Shown here in pieces: positions 48,101 to 56,428 of a stretch of 63,198 bases of DNA (its first letter is position 1; each line of letters begins with the position of its first letter). The notes below the pieces were generated by a model. It had not been told where the DNA came from. It searched no databases and saw only the letters and a program-made list of their open reading frames with translations. The position numbers were made by a program, and so were the translations under genes. Origin of the DNA: an uncultured Chlorobiaceae bacterium. Its GTDB lineage: Bacteria > Bacteroidota > Chlorobiia > Chlorobiales > Chlorobiaceae. The stretch spans positions 1 through 63,198 of the forward strand of contig CAJEXI010000019.1 in assembly GCA_903994455.1 (NCBI GenBank), given 5' to 3'.

Positions 48101-49536
48101 AAATTTATTCGACCTCCCCTGCGTTTGCAGCGCTGAAGAGCGATGGAACCGTGGTTACCTGGGGAGGAGAATGGTTTGGTGGCGATAGTAGTGGTGTGGC
48201 TGATCAGCTAACTAACGTGGTTGGCTTAGCTGATATTTCAACAGATGATAATTTCCATGCAGTCATCAATAATGACACCACAGCCCCCACCCTCACAAGC
48301 AGCGCCCCGTCCGACAACGCCACTGGTGTTGTTGTCGGCAGCAACATTGTACTCACCTTCAGCGAAACAATCCAGCATGGTAGCGGCACTATTGCAATTC
48401 ATGCAGGTTCTCCAAATGGTACTGTTGTGGAAAGTTACGATGCGGCAACAAGCGCCAACCTCACGATTGCGGGCAATACACTGACCATCAATCCCGCAGC
48501 AGACTTGGCAAAAGGAACGCATTATTTTGTGACGTTCGAGAACGGTAATGTCACGGATCTTGCAGGCAACCCTTATGTTGGCACCAACACCTACGATTTT
48601 ACTACAGAGGCTCTTCCTCCTGTACGTCACGATATCTCCGGTAGTATCACCTTCTGGAAAACCGGCGCTCCCATTACAGGAGTGACAAGCACCCTGACCA
48701 CTGTTCCTGCCGTCACCAGCACACAGCCAATCGAATTGAGGAATATCCACCTCGCCGCAGATGGCAGCCGAACAATCGAGATATGGGAAACTTCATCAAA
48801 GAGCGATATTGGCAACGTGTACCTCGACTTTATTCTGCCGACAGGCTCTGCAGCAAGCTGGCAGGATGCAACCGGTTTGCCATCCGGCTGGTCATCAGTA
48901 ACCAATGCCGAGAACCCTGGAACGTTCATTCTTGGCAGCATGGGCGTAACGGCGCTATCCTCCGGCTCCGTCCAACTTGGAACTTTAACACTTACAGTCC
49001 CGACAAATTTACAGCACTTTGAGCTGTTGTTACGCTCGGGTCAGTTGGGTAATGATGCCGTACCTGCCTTCGGTATAGTTTCTGATACTATGACCACGGG
49101 CACCGATGGCCTTTATCAGCACCTTGATATGTTTGATGGTAGCTATGCCATGAGCAGCGCCAAAATCTCTGGAATAGCCGAGAGTAACGCCATAAAATCC
49201 AATGATGCCCTTGCCGCGCTGAAGATTGCTGTGGGTATGAACCCCAATGCAGATGGCCGCGCATTGTCGCCATACCAGTATCTCGCAGCGGATGTTAACC
49301 ATGATGGTGTGGTCAAGGCTGTCGATGCGCGCAATATCATGAGAATGGCGGTCAAGCTCAGTACAGCGCCTGAAAAAGAGTGGCTGTTTGTGCCTGAGAG
49401 TGTTGGAAGCGAAACTATGTCAAGAATGAATGTCCTATGGCCGGATAATCCTACACCAGTCACGCTTGATGCCGACCAGGATTTGCATCTGATTGGAATA
49501 GTCCAGGGTGACGTTAATGGTAGCTGGGTGGCATAA
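42166..49536 (+). pseudogene. Giant DUF4347 modular protein, first member, interrupted by two nonsense codons
   Basis: A single frame of 2457 codons is broken by TAA (42745-42747) and TGA (45682-45684). Comparison with its own repeats shows each is one substitution away from sense: CAA to TAA in a delta-60 unit and GGA to TGA in an FG-GAP unit. Modules in order: DUF4347 (42175-42640), delta-60 repeats (42690-43870), a beta-rich linker, C-type lectin domain 1 (44330-44680), FG-GAP repeats (44730-45760), C-type lectin domain 2 (46230-46610), a cadherin-like unit (46620-46930), ten RCC1-like repeats, a Big_5-type domain (48275-48610), and a C-terminal module with a dockerin-like pair (49180-49350; DVNHDGVVKAVDA). 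It is probably a surface or secreted adhesin relative that is no longer made full-length. No signal peptide is visible. Confidence 0.8.
47021..48250 (+). repeat. Ten 123-bp (41-residue) RCC1-like repeats
   Basis: The unit is AALKSDGTVVTWG-x4, then GGDSSGVASELTGVQQVYSN and a short variable part before the next AALK. Ten units of 41 codons run without interruption. The four residues after TWG and the two or three before AALK vary most between units, while the rest is nearly constant. The pattern suggests a seven-bladed-propeller-like or solenoid fold of the RCC1 kind. Confidence 0.85.
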
Positions 49537-49585
49537 TAAATGGTGAGCTTCGGCCCGGAAGTTAACTGAAAAACGTACCATGTTG

Positions 49586-49731
49586 TATAATTTTTTGTAA
49601 TTTTGCTGTTATTCATGTATGTCCAGCCGTTGGGGTTATCGCATATCGTTGCGTGGTTGGTCTGCACGCTTTGTTTGCAACTGTTACGCTTTATGAAAAG
49701 ATAGGTTAAGCAACCAAATAATATCACAATC
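49586..49731 (+). promoter_or_regulatory. Conserved leader of the DUF4347 giants, copy 2
   Basis: TATAAT lies at 49586-49591. Hairpin arms are GTTGCG (49648-49653) and TGCAAC (49676-49681), with a G-T wobble where copies 1, 3 and 4 have an A-T pair and the same arm spacing. The upstream part is fused directly to the left half of the terminator of the first gene. Confidence 0.6.
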
Positions 49732-52700
49732 ATGGCTACCACCCGAATATTTATTGACAGCCGCGTTAATGATCAGAATCTCCTGATCTCGCAATTTGCT
49801 CCAGGGACTCCGTACCAGATACTTGATGCCAGGCTTGATGGCATTGAACAGATCACCACGGCCCTTGCCTGGGACGGTGGCTATGATTCCATACAGATCA
49901 TTTCGCATGGTATGCCTGGCTCTGTTATGCTTGGTTCGACGATGCTGAATAGTTCGATGCTGGGTTTGTATACGGCGGAGCTTGCGCTCATTGGGAATGC
50001 GCTGACTGAGAGTGGCGATCTGCTGCTGTATGGATGTAATGTTGCGGCTGGTGCAGAGGGGCGGCAATTCATCGACACGTTGTCGCAAATGACTGGAGCT
50101 GATGTTGGTGCCTCGGACGATGCTACTGGCGGCACAGCAGCGGGTGGCGACTGGGTGCTGGAGGCAAGCACGGGCGTGGTTGACCAGAGTGTGGTGCTGA
50201 GAGGTGAGGGGTATACAGCTCTTCTTGTCAATGTAGCTCCGGTTATCTATTTGCCTGGAGCCTCGTTGTCGTTTGCTGCAAAGGTTGATATTTCGGTTGG
50301 GAGTTCTCCTTCTTCGGTTACAAGCGCGGATGTCAATGGGGATGGTCGAGCTGATCTGGTTGTTGCGAATCAATGGAGTTGCATAGTATCGGTGTTGACG
50401 AACAATGGTGATGGCATATTTGTTGCTTATGATTATTCGTCAGGCGCGGCACCATCCTCAGTTACGACAACTGATGTTGATGGTGATGGTCATGTTGATC
50501 TCGTTGTTGCGAATGCAAATGGCGGTACGGTATCGGTGTTGCTAAACAATGGCGATGGCACCTTTGGTATAAAGGAGGATTATGGAACAGGGAATTGGCC
50601 TCGTTCAGTTATTGCTGCTGATGTTAATGGGGATAATAAATCTGATATAGTTGTCTCAAATTACTATAACAACACGTTATCGGTATTGCTAAATAATGGT
50701 TTTGGAAAGTTTCTTGCCCAGACCGAATATGCAGCAGGGCCGAATACACTTCCATACGGGCCAGGACCTCTGTCTGTCACGGCGATTGATGTTGATCACG
50801 ATGGATGGATCGATCTTGCTGTTGCGAACACAAACGATCCGTCTAACGTTTCTGTTTTGAAAAATATTGGCGATGGCAAGTTTTCTGCGCCCGAAAAATA
50901 TGGGACAGGTGAGTGGGCATATTTTGTTACGGCAAATGATCTCAATGGCGATGGTTGGTACGATCTTGTTGTTGCTGAATCAGGAAGTACTACATCAGTG
51001 TCAGTGCTGATGAATAATGGCGACGGGACGTTTGCCTCAAGGGTTGGGTATTTCGCAGGTTCCAAACCAGTATCAGTAACCACTGCCGATATTAATGGTG
51101 ATGGTTGGTTAGATCTTGCTGTTACCAATAAAGATAGCAATACACTGTCAGTGTTTCTCAATAAACAAAATGGCACCTTTGCTGTGAAGGAAGATTATTC
51201 CACAGGGAGTGCACCAACATCTGCCACTGCCGCTGATGTCAATGGTGATGGGAAGGCTGACCTTGTTGTGGCCAATTCGGGCGGCAATAGCATATCAGTA
51301 CTGAAAAACACCTCATTACAAGCTTCAACCTCTTTTATCGAACAAACTCCGGTTGTGGTGAGCAGTGATATTGTTATCAACGATCCGGATGGTGATACAA
51401 GCTGGAATGGTGGCTCTCTGAAGCTCCAGATTACCGCCAATGCCGAAGTATCCGACACCTTGAGCCTTTCGACAAGTAATCCTGGTGGCAGTGGCATCTG
51501 GCTGGACACCAACAGCAACAGTCTGATGTCTGGTTCTACAATCATTGGTACTGCTAATGCAGCCTCTGTGAGCAACGGCCAGGCATGGACTCTGAACTTT
51601 AATGCTAATGCGACGAACGCCCTGGTGCAGAATGTCGCCCGTGCGGTTACCTTTAACAACAGTAGCGACACCCCTGGTACGGCGAATCGTTCCGTAAGTT
51701 TTACTGTTACTGATAATGGTGCTCTGTCGGCTCCCAACATAAAGGCTCAGGTTACGGTAATCGCAGTGAACGATCCCCCGACTGGCACCAATGCAACCCT
51801 GACGATGCTGGAAGACGCTTCGTTGACAGTGAGTGCAGCAAATTTCGGGTTCAGTGATGTTGACGGGGATGCACTGGCAAAAGTCATGATCACCACGCTG
51901 CCCACAGTCGGCACGCTGAACTATAATGCTGTGGCAGTAACCCTGAATCAGGAGATCACCAAAGCCGATATCGATGCAGGCAAGCTGCAGTTTACTCCGC
52001 TCGCGAACGCCAACGGAACCGGATACGCAACCATCGGCTTTAAGGTCAATGATGGAACAGAGTACAGCACTGCCGCCAATACTTTGACGATCAATGTCAC
52101 GCCAGTCAACGATCCCCCGACTGGCACCAATGCAACCCTGACGACGCTGGAAGACGCTTCGTTGACAGTGAGTGCAGCAAATTTCGGGTTCAGTGATGTT
52201 GACGGGGATGCACTGGCAAAAGTAATGATCACCACGCTGCCCACAGTCGGCACGCTGAAATATAATGCTTTGGCAGTAACCCTGAATCAGGAGATCACCA
52301 AAGCCGATATTGATGCAGGCAAGCTGCAGTTTACTCCGTTCGCGAACGCCAACGGGTCTGGATATGCAACTATCGGCTTTAAGGTCAATGATGGAACAGT
52401 GTACAGCACTGCCGCCAATATTTTGACGATCAATGTCACCCCAGTGGATATCGAAGGCATCAGCATATCAACTTACAGCAAGAGCGGTTATGAAGGGTTG
52501 GGATACACCAGTTTGCTGAATAATGCGGTTGATATCGGCGCGAACTTTGTTGGGCTTGGCAGCTTATCGGCTATTGACCTCAAGACAGGAGTGGTCAGTG
52601 ACTGGATTCAAAGCACAAGCGGGTTTAATGGATCCGCAAGCATTGCCAGCATCGAATCTGCGATTGCTGCCGCCGAAGCAAAAGGTCTGAATGTCTTTTT

Positions 52701-55700
52701 GAAGCCCCAGATTAACGCTCTAAATTCTGCGTCAGTCCCAAATACTGGCCAGCAATATACCAGTCTTATCGACTCATCATTGCTTGCCTCCAATACACCA
52801 GAGAATACAAAGGCATTCTTTGCGGGCTATGAATCTTATATTTTAGAGTGGGCAGCGTTGGCGCAGAAGTACCATGTGCCATTGCTGTCGATTGGTAATG
52901 AGATGATGGCGGCAACAAAGCCGGAGTACACGGATTATTGGAATCATCTTATTGATAGTGTGCGTGCGATCTACAGTGGCAATCTGACCTATGCCGCCCT
53001 TACTGGTATAACGGAGTTAACGAAAACAATCAATGAAGCCGCCCAGATAGAATTTTGGGGCAAGCTTGACTATGTTGGTGTTGATATCTATCCTGATTTC
53101 CCCACTGGTACAGCAACGCCAACGGTTGCAGAGCTTGATGCTGTATGGACATCGCAGGGCTGGAAGCAGTATCTGGCAGATATTGCTGCTAAAACAGGGA
53201 AACCAATTATTTTTACTGAAACTGGCACGCCAAGTTTTGCCGGATCGGCAAACAGAAGTTTATACACGGATGCCTTGATTGGTCAGCCTGCCACACAAAG
53301 GGATGATGCAACTCAGGCGAACTGGTATCAAAGCTTTATGAATACGTGGGCTGGTTCACAGAGGCCGGAGTGGCTGGCCGGTTCAATATTCTGGAACAAC
53401 GATCCGGGGGCAAATGGGCTCTATTACGAGACAGGCTACTCGATCAATGAAAAACCGGCGAATATAATCTTGACGAGTGCTTTCGGCGGCACGAACTATC
53501 TCTCTTTGACGCAGAAAAACTTTACCGGAAGTGGCAGTAACGACAGTATTGCCTTGTATGGCGATGCCCTTGGTCTTGTGCATGATCCGGCAGTGACACG
53601 AGACAAAACCCTCTTTTCCACCGTTACGATTACCGTCAACGGGGAGATTGTTGGTGGCGTTACGCCAACGGTACATTTTTCAATTAATGGTGTTGATACC
53701 CTTCCTGTTACGCTTAGTAACACGCCGCGAGTGGCCTCTACCAGTATAACAGAGTCATTCAGTTATTCTGTTGATGGTCTTGCGATTGGAGACTTTAAAA
53801 TGGTCATGGATCCTCCTGTTACTCCAGGGTTTAAAGTCTGGCTGGACAATGTAACGGTAAATGGAACCGCTCTGACAAATTTTACCTATTACCCGCTTGA
53901 TAATTGGACGGTTGAGACACGTTCTCTTCCTGAGACTTCACTTTTTCATGGGGGGTATCTCTCTTTTGACCTTACTCCCTATACCACTATACTTGCAAAT
54001 CAGCCCGGTATGGCGACCAATCCTGTTGTTGTTGATGGTGGCGGTGGTTCTGATACGGTCTCTGTGCTGGGACATCCGGCTCAGTATCTCATCAGTTCGG
54101 ATGCTTCAGGCGTCACTCGGCTTGTGGAGAACAGTGGGTTATTTCAGAACGCTGTGCTGAGCAATATATCAGCCATTACTTTCGCTGATGGCAGTCAACT
54201 TGCCGGTGGTCACTGGAGCACAACCAACGGAGCGATTGATGTTCCTGTTGGAAATGATATTGTTCTGACGTTCAGTACAGCGATACAGAAAGGAGCTGGC
54301 ACGATTGCTCTCCATAGCGGCGGCGTTACCGGTCCCGTTGTTGAGTATTACGATGTGGCATCAAGCGGAAAGCTTGCCGTTTCAGGCAGTACACTCACGG
54401 TCAATCCGACGTTAGATTTGGCAGGAGGCACTTACTACTTCTTTACCGCTACTGATGGCAGTCTCCTTGATATTTCTGGCAACAGTGTACCAATCAATTC
54501 ATCATACGATTTTACAACGGCTACGCTGATGAATGTACTTCCAACACTGACGGCATTTAGTGTGCCGATTGATGTGACCAGCCGGGATAGCCGAGTTGAA
54601 ATCACCTTTGCAGAACTTATGGCGAAGGGCAATGCTGCCGACGTTGACGGCAGTGTAACGGCTTTTGTGATTAAGGAAGTAAGCAGTGGTTCACTGTTGA
54701 TTGGCGAGAATGCGGTCAGTGCGACGGCATACAATGCCTCTTCGAACAACATGATAGATGCGACGCAGCAAGCTTTCTGGATACCTTCGCTGAATGCCAA
54801 CGGTACGCTTGATGCGTTCACAGCAGTTGCCAGAGATAATGGTGGCGCTGAATCAATGACCGCTATTCAGGCGACCGTTAACGTAACATCCATACCCCAT
54901 CCGCCGGTAGATCTCACCGGTCATATCACCTTCTGGAAAACCGGCGTTCCCATTGCAGGTGTCACGAGCAGCCTGACCTCTGTTCCTGCCATCACCGCCA
55001 TACAGCCAATCGAATTCAGGAATATCCATCTCGCCGCTGATGGCAGCCGAACGATCGAGATATGGGAAACTTCATCAAAGAGCGATATTGGCAGCGTAGA
55101 CCTCGACTTTACCCTGCCGACAGGCTCGGTAGCAACGTGGCAGAATGCAACCGGTTTGCCATCCGGCTGGACATTATTAGCCAATACGGAGAACCCTGGA
55201 GAGTTCATTCTTGGTGGTATGGGCGTAACGGCGTTATCCACCGGCTCAGTTCAACTTGGCACCCTGACGCTCACCGCTCCAACAAACCCGCAGCATTTTG
55301 AACTCCAGTTGAGTTCGGGTACGTTGGGCAACGATACCATTCCTGCGTTTGGTCTATCGACGGACAGCATGACGACCGCTCTTGATGGCCTCTACCAGCA
55401 CCTCGACATGCTTGATGGCACCTACGCCCTGACCAGCACCAAAGCGTCTGCTACTGCCGAAAGTAATGCGATCAAAGCCAATGACGCTCTTGCTGCTCTG
55501 AAGATCGCTGTGGGTATGAACCCCAATACTGACGGAAGTGCTGTATCGCCATACCAATACCTTGCGGCTGATGTCAACCATGATGGTGTTGTCAAGGCTG
55601 TCGATGCTCTCAATATTCTGAAAATGGCGGTCAAGCTTAGTACAGCGCCTCAAAAAGAGTGGTTCTTTGTGCCTGAGAGTGTTGGAAGTGAAACACTGAT

Positions 55701-55818
55701 GTCAAGAACAAATGTCCTATGGCCTGACAATCCTATACCAGTCACGCTGGATGCTGACCAGGATTTGGATTTGATCGGAATAGTCAAGGGTGACGTTAAT
55801 GGTAGTTGGGTGGCGTGA
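49732..55818 (+). CDS. Giant DUF4347 modular protein with glycoside-hydrolase domain
   Basis: This is a 2028-residue protein. Modules: DUF4347 (about 1-165), six or more FG-GAP/VCBS repeats (about 180-525; for example TSADVNGDGRADLVVANQWS), a beta domain, two nearly identical 113-residue cadherin-like units (about 680-905), and a TIM-barrel glycoside hydrolase (about 906-1256) resembling GH113 with candidate catalytic Glu1057 (LLSIGNEMM) and Glu1163 (IIFTETGTPS). A carbohydrate-binding-like beta domain, a Big_5-type domain and the common C-terminal dockerin-like module (LAADVNHDGVVKAVDALNIL) follow. It is likely exported and may act on surface or matrix polysaccharide. No classical signal peptide is seen, and no secretion genes are in the window. 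Confidence 0.8.
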   Translation: MATTRIFIDSRVNDQNLLISQFAPGTPYQILDARLDGIEQITTALAWDGGYDSIQIISHGMPGSVMLGSTMLNSSMLGLYTAELALIGNALTESGDLLLYGCNVAAGAEGRQFIDTLSQMTGADVGASDDATGGTAAGGDWVLEASTGVVDQSVVLRGEGYTALLVNVAPVIYLPGASLSFAAKVDISVGSSPSSVTSADVNGDGRADLVVANQWSCIVSVLTNNGDGIFVAYDYSSGAAPSSVTTTDVDGDGHVDLVVANANGGTVSVLLNNGDGTFGIKEDYGTGNWPRSVIAADVNGDNKSDIVVSNYYNNTLSVLLNNGFGKFLAQTEYAAGPNTLPYGPGPLSVTAIDVDHDGWIDLAVANTNDPSNVSVLKNIGDGKFSAPEKYGTGEWAYFVTANDLNGDGWYDLVVAESGSTTSVSVLMNNGDGTFASRVGYFAGSKPVSVTTADINGDGWLDLAVTNKDSNTLSVFLNKQNGTFAVKEDYSTGSAPTSATAADVNGDGKADLVVANSGGNSISVLKNTSLQASTSFIEQTPVVVSSDIVINDPDGDTSWNGGSLKLQITANAEVSDTLSLSTSNPGGSGIWLDTNSNSLMSGSTIIGTANAASVSNGQAWTLNFNANATNALVQNVARAVTFNNSSDTPGTANRSVSFTVTDNGALSAPNIKAQVTVIAVNDPPTGTNATLTMLEDASLTVSAANFGFSDVDGDALAKVMITTLPTVGTLNYNAVAVTLNQEITKADIDAGKLQFTPLANANGTGYATIGFKVNDGTEYSTAANTLTINVTPVNDPPTGTNATLTTLEDASLTVSAANFGFSDVDGDALAKVMITTLPTVGTLKYNALAVTLNQEITKADIDAGKLQFTPFANANGSGYATIGFKVNDGTVYSTAANILTINVTPVDIEGISISTYSKSGYEGLGYTSLLNNAVDIGANFVGLGSLSAIDLKTGVVSDWIQSTSGFNGSASIASIESAIAAAEAKGLNVFLKPQINALNSASVPNTGQQYTSLIDSSLLASNTPENTKAFFAGYESYILEWAALAQKYHVPLLSIGNEMMAATKPEYTDYWNHLIDSVRAIYSGNLTYAALTGITELTKTINEAAQIEFWGKLDYVGVDIYPDFPTGTATPTVAELDAVWTSQGWKQYLADIAAKTGKPIIFTETGTPSFAGSANRSLYTDALIGQPATQRDDATQANWYQSFMNTWAGSQRPEWLAGSIFWNNDPGANGLYYETGYSINEKPANIILTSAFGGTNYLSLTQKNFTGSGSNDSIALYGDALGLVHDPAVTRDKTLFSTVTITVNGEIVGGVTPTVHFSINGVDTLPVTLSNTPRVASTSITESFSYSVDGLAIGDFKMVMDPPVTPGFKVWLDNVTVNGTALTNFTYYPLDNWTVETRSLPETSLFHGGYLSFDLTPYTTILANQPGMATNPVVVDGGGGSDTVSVLGHPAQYLISSDASGVTRLVENSGLFQNAVLSNISAITFADGSQLAGGHWSTTNGAIDVPVGNDIVLTFSTAIQKGAGTIALHSGGVTGPVVEYYDVASSGKLAVSGSTLTVNPTLDLAGGTYYFFTATDGSLLDISGNSVPINSSYDFTTATLMNVLPTLTAFSVPIDVTSRDSRVEITFAELMAKGNAADVDGSVTAFVIKEVSSGSLLIGENAVSATAYNASSNNMIDATQQAFWIPSLNANGTLDAFTAVARDNGGAESMTAIQATVNVTSIPHPPVDLTGHITFWKTGVPIAGVTSSLTSVPAITAIQPIEFRNIHLAADGSRTIEIWETSSKSDIGSVDLDFTLPTGSVATWQNATGLPSGWTLLANTENPGEFILGGMGVTALSTGSVQLGTLTLTAPTNPQHFELQLSSGTLGNDTIPAFGLSTDSMTTALDGLYQHLDMLDGTYALTSTKASATAESNAIKANDALAALKIAVGMNPNTDGSAVSPYQYLAADVNHDGVVKAVDALNILKMAVKLSTAPQKEWFFVPESVGSETLMSRTNVLWPDNPIPVTLDADQDLDLIGIVKGDVNGSWVA
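51769..52446 (+). repeat. Tandem duplication of a 339-bp cadherin-like unit
   Basis: The units 51769-52107 and 52108-52446 are nearly identical in DNA. Both begin NDPPTGTNATLT and contain TLEDASLTVSAANFGFSDVD or a one-residue variant. The low divergence indicates a recent duplication inside the gene. Confidence 0.9.
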
Positions 55819-55833
55819 TAAATGGTGAGGTTC

Positions 55834-55867
55834 AGCCCGAAAGTTTACTGACGTGAACTTTCGGGCT
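55834..55867 (+). terminator. Terminator after the second giant gene
   Basis: AGCCCGAAAGTT pairs perfectly over 12 bp with AACTTTCGGGCT (loop of ten bases), followed by a T-rich stretch (ATTTGTTTTC). It starts 16 bases after the stop codon. Confidence 0.88.
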
Positions 55868-56072
55868 ATTTGTTTTCTGTCCAGGCGAAATAATAGTCAT
55901 CCAATGACGATGTGTTAGGTACCACCTTGAGGTTGCAAGAACTTCTCGCGATTTCTTCCGTAAAGGTGTGGCTGGGTGCGTTGAGGTGTTTCTCCTCTTT
56001 CCTGTCAAAAAATCTTATAGGTTTGGATGTAGTAAAAAAGTGCCAAGTGGTGTTGCTGATCTGTACTTGCAA
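55866..56072 (-). CDS. Small hypothetical ORF within the duplicated block (doubtful)
   Basis: A minus-strand frame of 68 codons (MQVQISNTTWHFFTTSKPIR at the start) is kept in the second copy of the block (60559-60840), but with a different C-terminus. It resembles no family I know. Because the two copies are nearly identical DNA, its conservation is no evidence of coding, and it may be chance. Confidence 0.2.
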   Translation of the reverse strand: MQVQISNTTWHFFTTSKPIRFFDRKEEKHLNAPSHTFTEEIARSSCNLKVVPNTSSLDDYYFAWTENK

Positions 56073-56428
56073 AGTTTATTATCTGAAAAACGCAACATGT
56101 TGTATACTTTTTTGTAATTTTGCTGTCATTCCTGTATGTCCGCCGTTGGGGTTGTCGCCTGTCGTTGCATGGTTTGTCTGCACGATTTGTTTGCAACTGT
56201 TACGTGTTATTAAAGATAGGTTAAGCAACCAAAACATATCGCAATCATGGCTAACACCCGAATATTTATTGACAGTCGCGTCAATGATCTGGAGCTCCTG
56301 ATCTCGCAATTTACTCCCGGTACTTCGTATCAGGTGCTTGATGCAAGACTTGATGGCATTGAACAGATTGTCTCGGCACTTGCCGGAGAAGGTCGGTATG
56401 ATTCTATACAGATCATTTCGCATGGCGC
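55896..56428 (+). repeat. 533-bp duplicated block, copy A (leader plus DUF4347 start)
   Basis: The block from GTCATCCAATGAC to GCATGGCGC recurs at 60664-61196 with a constant offset of 4768. The first 100 bases carry a few differences; the leader and first 180 coding bases are essentially identical. It holds the promoter-like region, leader and N-terminus of the third giant gene. Confidence 0.92.
56103..56246 (+). promoter_or_regulatory. Conserved leader of the DUF4347 giants, copy 3
   Basis: TATACT lies at 56103-56108. Hairpin arms are GTTGCA (56164-56169) and TGCAAC (56192-56197). About 138 nt separate the -10-like box and the ATG, and no Shine-Dalgarno is seen. It lies inside the 533-bp duplicated block. 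Confidence 0.6.

Noticed and set aside
49143..50373. Long minus-strand open frames across the giant genes
   Set aside because: They lie opposite repetitive coding sequence in fixed phase and mirror its composition; no ribosome sites or family matches. The same frames recur wherever the sense repeat recurs.
53383..53723. Minus-strand genes opposite the glycoside-hydrolase region
   Set aside because: The plus-strand frame has clear domain homology here; the minus frames show none.
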